A DNA stretch of 33,761 nt, from NCBI GenBank assembly GCA_015069065.1, contig SVJI01000003.1, positions 1-33,761 on the forward strand, written 5' to 3'. The position numbers were made by a program, and so were the translations under genes. Positions 31,058 through 33,761 of the stretch are shown piece after piece. This DNA comes from Oscillospiraceae bacterium. Its GTDB lineage: Bacteria > Bacillota > Clostridia > UMGS1883. The notes under the pieces were generated by a model. It had not been told where the DNA came from. It saw nothing but the letters and a program-made list of their open reading frames with translations, and searched no databases. Each line of letters begins with the position of its first letter. Position 1 is the stretch's first letter.

Positions 31058-31570
31058 TTATAAAACCAACGACGGAGCGGTATAAACTCGTGCCGCAAGT
31101 TCCTGATTAAGCATATAAAGACTTTTTGGATCCGAACCAAAAAGTTCCATCTTTGTGATCAAATCATTTGCGTTTGTTTCCTCTTCCCCTTGTTCCTTAA
31201 CAAACCAATCAAGGAACTGCATTGTACGGAAATCTTTAACATTGTATGCTGCTGCATAAATATCATTTATAAGAGAGGTTACATATTCTTCGTGTTCAAG
31301 TCCCGCCTTTAAAACATCCATGTGACAGGAAAACACCTTGTCAGGCTTTGCGATAGCCTCAAGAGTTACTTTTTGATTCTCGTTTTGAAGATACTGATAG
31401 AAAAGCATTGCATGGTCACGTTCCTCCTGAGCCTGAATCTTATACCAGTTGGCAAATCCATCAAGACCTACATCCTCAAAATAGTTTGAGAAATCAAGGT
31501 AGAGGTACGCAGAATAGAATTCTTTGTTAATCTGTTGATTTAGAAGTTCATGTACTTTTTCGTTCATCAT
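31058..31570 (-). CDS. ftnA: Ferritin, FtnA type
   Basis: This 170-residue iron-storage protein forms 24-mer shells that oxidise and store iron. All ferroxidase residues are present: E17, E50, H53, E94, Q127 and E130. There are no haem-binding features, so it is a bacterial non-haem ferritin rather than bacterioferritin. The ATG at 31570 has GGAGGTG nine bases upstream; a second Met is at position 2. Promoter at 31598-31626. No Fur-box-like palindrome is obvious. The C-terminus (ARVYTAPSLVL) is normal in length. Confidence 0.96.
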   Translation of the reverse strand: MMNEKVHELLNQQINKEFYSAYLYLDFSNYFEDVGLDGFANWYKIQAQEERDHAMLFYQYLQNENQKVTLEAIAKPDKVFSCHMDVLKAGLEHEEYVTSLINDIYAAAYNVKDFRTMQFLDWFVKEQGEEETNANDLITKMELFGSDPKSLYMLNQELAARVYTAPSLVL

Positions 31571-31597
31571 AATATAACACCTCCATTATTTGTTTTT

Positions 31598-31626
31598 ATT
31601 ATACTATGGATACGGAAAAAAATCAA
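31598..31626 (-). promoter_or_regulatory. Promoter of ferritin
   Basis: On the minus strand TTGATT and TATAAT are separated by 17 bases, 28 bases before the ATG. It directly abuts the terminator of the upstream SDR/MFS operon. Confidence 0.7.
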
Positions 31627-31627
31627 C

Positions 31628-31668
31628 AAAAAAACACAGATGGATAAATTATACTCCGTCTGTGTTTT
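31628..31668 (-). terminator. Terminator of the MFS-SDR operon
   Basis: AAAACACAGATGGA (31631-31644) pairs with TCCGTCTGTGTTTT (31655-31668) with one G-T pair. It has a T-run on the minus strand and also on the plus strand, four bases after the SDR stop. Confidence 0.85.
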
Positions 31669-31672
31669 TTGT

Positions 31673-32470
31673 CTATCTACGGCTTGTTTTATCCGATAAA
31701 TCTCCATATACAGGTGTTGCCAAACCAAACCCGCCAGAAACTGTCAGTATTTGCCCCGTGGTATAAGCAGAGTCGTCTGATGCAAAATAAACAGCGGCAG
31801 CAGCAATTTCTTCTGGTGTACCCATTCTTTTAAAGGGAATATGGCGCATAAATAGTTCTCTGAATCCCTCTGTAAGATTTTTCTCTACTGCATCAGTCGC
31901 AGTCATTCCCGGCAATATTGCATTACATCGAATGTTATTTTTTGCTTCGTGTACTGCTATCAGCTTTGTCAGGTAGTTGATAGCAGCTTTACTTGTTCCG
32001 TATGCAACCTGAGAAATATCAGGAACAAGACCTCCTACAGAGGAGATATTTATAATACTTCCTCCGCCGTTTTTCGCCATATGGTTTGCTGCCTTTTTGC
32101 TTGCCATAAAAACGCTTCTTAAATTGATATTTACAATATCAAAGAAAACCTCTGTATCGGTATTTGAAAAGTCAAGGTCTTTTCCTGGATTTGAAGTTCC
32201 GAAGTTATTAACCAGTACATCAATACGGCCTGCATCTTTTATCACTTCATCGGTCATGGAAATATAAGATTCGCTCTTGCTCGCATCGTTGTAAACATAT
32301 TTTACTCTGCATCCCTGGTCATTTAGCTTGTCAGCTTCTTGTTTTGCAAGCTCCAAATTCCTTGCCGCCATATAAACTATGGCACCCTCTTTGGCAAAGA
32401 CTTTGGTAATGGCAAGACCTATTCCTCGGGTTGAGGCAGTAATTAAAACTACTTTGTCTTTTAATTTCAT
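31673..32470 (-). CDS. Short-chain dehydrogenase, 7alpha-hydroxysteroid dehydrogenase-like
   Basis: This 265-residue SDR has the cofactor motif TASTRGIGLA (residues 11-20), an Arg after the second strand (AARNLE) that favours NADP(H), LVNNFGT (86-92), and the catalytic S144, Y157 and K161 (NISSVGG, YGTSK). Several long blocks (NNFGT with KDLD, NISSVGG with PDIS, IRCNA-LPG with ATDA, the DDS-Y-TG-IL-VSGG end) match what I remember of the 7alpha-hydroxysteroid dehydrogenases of Clostridium sordellii/absonum, which oxidise the 7-hydroxyl of cholate and chenodeoxycholate. The start overlaps the stop of the MFS gene as ATGA. Another secondary-alcohol substrate is possible; the SDR assignment itself is firm. 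Confidence 0.85.
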   Translation of the reverse strand: MKLKDKVVLITASTRGIGLAITKVFAKEGAIVYMAARNLELAKQEADKLNDQGCRVKYVYNDASKSESYISMTDEVIKDAGRIDVLVNNFGTSNPGKDLDFSNTDTEVFFDIVNINLRSVFMASKKAANHMAKNGGGSIINISSVGGLVPDISQVAYGTSKAAINYLTKLIAVHEAKNNIRCNAILPGMTATDAVEKNLTEGFRELFMRHIPFKRMGTPEEIAAAAVYFASDDSAYTTGQILTVSGGFGLATPVYGDLSDKTSRR

Positions 32471-33761
32471 GATTGTTCTCCTTTTTTGATATAAATTTTA
32501 GGCAGGAACAACACTATCGCAATTCCTGCAACAATACAAATAATTTCCGCTGCAGCAAGAAACTTTATGGATTTTACTGCGGCGGTTATTTCACTTGCAC
32601 CGCTACTTATAATATTTGTTACTCTGTTTGTGAAAAGAGGAACAAATATTGCTACACCAAAGGGTGCTGCAAGGTCACGGAATAAGCCATAAGTTCCGGT
32701 TCCTGCTCCTGCAGTTTCAGCAGGCATACCTGACAGTACAACTTTCATAAAAATTGCGGCATTTCCGCCAAGCCCAAAGCCCAAGATGCCAAGAGATGCG
32801 GCAAGAATAATTACAGAAGTTTGGGCAGCAAATAAAAGCATAATAGCGCATCCAACCCCTGTAAGAGTCAGAGAATCAGCCAAAACCTTTTTAGGCTCTA
32901 TGCGGTCTGCTAACGGTCCTAAAACAACTGAACCGAGGGACATTCCGATATACATAATTGAAATTGCATAGCTGGATATAATAGTATTATCAGGCTGTGT
33001 GTAGTTGATAAATACAATTATATTTGTCATATTCGCCTGCATAAGTCCCTGAGTAAGAAACAGAGCAATAACAGAAAGAAAAAACTTTTTTCTCTTCATA
33101 AACTTCCAACTGAGAATTGGATTTATTGCCTTTTTTTCTGCATAAAACAAACCGACAAATGAAATTACCGATGCAATAAAAATAATTAAAAACCATATTG
33201 ACCTGATACCAAAATTCTGACCAAAGGACGGCAGGCACAACATAAGAGTAAAGAAAATCAATACCCATACAGAACCGATGCCGTCAAAATCTGTAAGCGG
33301 TCTTATGCTTAGGCCATCTTTTCTGTGTGTTACAAGGCAAAGCAAAAAAATGATAACGGAAATTGCAACGCATACCCACATCATTGCACGCCAGCCGTAA
33401 AATTCAATAAGTAATCCACCAAGTGTAGGTCCGAAAATTACTGCACTGCTTGAAATAAGCATATATAAAGAAAAACCCTTTGCAATTTTCTCACGCGGAA
33501 ACTCTGTAACAATGTATGACATTACCACCGGTGCAACGGCTGCACTTCCTATTCCTACAATAAAACGGGCAACAATCATAAAAAATAGCGATGGAGCTAC
33601 TGCCGTAAGTATATTACCCAAAGTAAAAATCGCTATACCAATCAATAATGTTGCTTTCCTGCCTATTACATCACCCAGCTTGCCGAGAATAGGTGCAAAC
33701 GCTGCTGTTGAAGCTGCCATTGCTAAAGCGGTCCATGTTGTGTTATTATACGGCAAATTCA
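32467..33761 (-). CDS. MFS transporter (N-terminus cut by the window edge)
   Basis: About 430 residues are visible, and the frame is still open at the last base of the window, so the first helix and a few dozen residues are missing. The visible part starts in the WTALAMAASTAAFAPILGKLGD region and has the MFS motif A (GKLGDVIGRK), then about 11 more hydrophobic helices, fitting a drug:H+ antiporter-type member with 12 or 14 spans. It overlaps the SDR gene by four bases, so the two are translationally coupled. With a bile-acid-type dehydrogenase as partner, bile-salt uptake or efflux is the most natural guess, comparable in idea to BaiG; multidrug efflux remains the alternative. Confidence 0.85.
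   Translation of the reverse strand, partial: NLPYNNTTWTALAMAASTAAFAPILGKLGDVIGRKATLLIGIAIFTLGNILTAVAPSLFFMIVARFIVGIGSAAVAPVVMSYIVTEFPREKIAKGFSLYMLISSSAVIFGPTLGGLLIEFYGWRAMMWVCVAISVIIFLLCLVTHRKDGLSIRPLTDFDGIGSVWVLIFFTLMLCLPSFGQNFGIRSIWFLIIFIASVISFVGLFYAEKKAINPILSWKFMKRKKFFLSVIALFLTQGLMQANMTNIIVFINYTQPDNTIISSYAISIMYIGMSLGSVVLGPLADRIEPKKVLADSLTLTGVGCAIMLLFAAQTSVIILAASLGILGFGLGGNAAIFMKVVLSGMPAETAGAGTGTYGLFRDLAAPFGVAIFVPLFTNRVTNIISSGASEITAAVKSIKFLAAAEIICIVAGIAIVLFLPKIYIKKGEQS

Noticed and set aside
30741-31140. Two overlapping minus-strand open frames of 80 and 74 codons
   Set aside because: One of them reads through the tRNA-Pro-like fragment (peptide PFGSRMPQV is a known tRNA shadow), and neither has a ribosome binding site.

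Overview
The window looks like chromosomal DNA of a low-to-mid GC Clostridia-type Firmicute, probably gut-associated. This rests on strong AGGAGG-type ribosome binding sites, frequent TTG starts, TTGACA/TATAAT-type promoters, a spoVB-mazG-hup cluster, the Clostridia-typical pair of radical-SAM genes (TIGR03960/TIGR03936), S-layer homology (SLH) domains, copper-amine-oxidase-like stalk domains and an LTA-synthase-like enzyme. These family assignments come from reading motifs by eye; no database search was run.

Layout. 1-3418 (minus): an overlapping pair, a TrmA/RlmD-type rRNA uridine methyltransferase and a GH13 neopullulanase-like glycosidase. 3476-7405 (plus): a THUMP RNA methyltransferase, a 69-residue membrane protein, and the TIGR03960/TIGR03936 pair. 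7429-10956 (plus): a DUF624 membrane protein, a SpoVB-type flippase, MazG and HU, closed by a near-perfect bidirectional terminator. 10989-14957 (minus): an unknown membrane protein, a P-loop ATPase and two secreted proteins with copper-amine-oxidase-N-like domains. 26006-30664 (plus): thyA-folA, a zinc-ribbon membrane protein plus LtaS-like synthase, and two small membrane-associated unknowns. 30665-31057: a gene-poor patch with a decayed tRNA-Pro-like fragment. 31058-33761 (minus): ferritin, then an SDR very like clostridial 7alpha-hydroxysteroid dehydrogenase, coupled to an MFS transporter cut by the window edge.

The main discovery is a 10,898-bp mobile element at 15093-25990. It is bounded by bipartite terminal inverted repeats and an exact 8-bp direct repeat (AACTCTTC), and it carries an ISXO2/IS1595-type transposase, which agrees with the 8-bp duplication typical of that family. 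It contains four plus-strand genes: the transposase, a 2303-residue SLH surface protein, a small protein made of two 43-residue repeats, and a resolvase-fold protein lacking the catalytic residues. Inside each end lies an array of TTTTATAAAA palindromes spaced about 21-22 bp apart, which places them on one face of the helix. The transposase promoter sits inside a hairpin arranged so that only read-through transcripts would bury its ribosome binding site. The surface-protein gene has a long structured leader whose closing strand can alternatively pair with a downstream terminator, an attenuator or riboswitch-like design. The element landed between the divergent promoters of the 14957 gene and thyA, about 7 bp upstream of the thyA -35 box, leaving both promoters intact.

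I read the element as a cargo-carrying IS1595-like transposon that moves a regulated giant surface protein between Clostridia. The boundaries, terminal repeats, iterons and RNA pairings are seen in the sequence; mobility, regulation and functions are inference.
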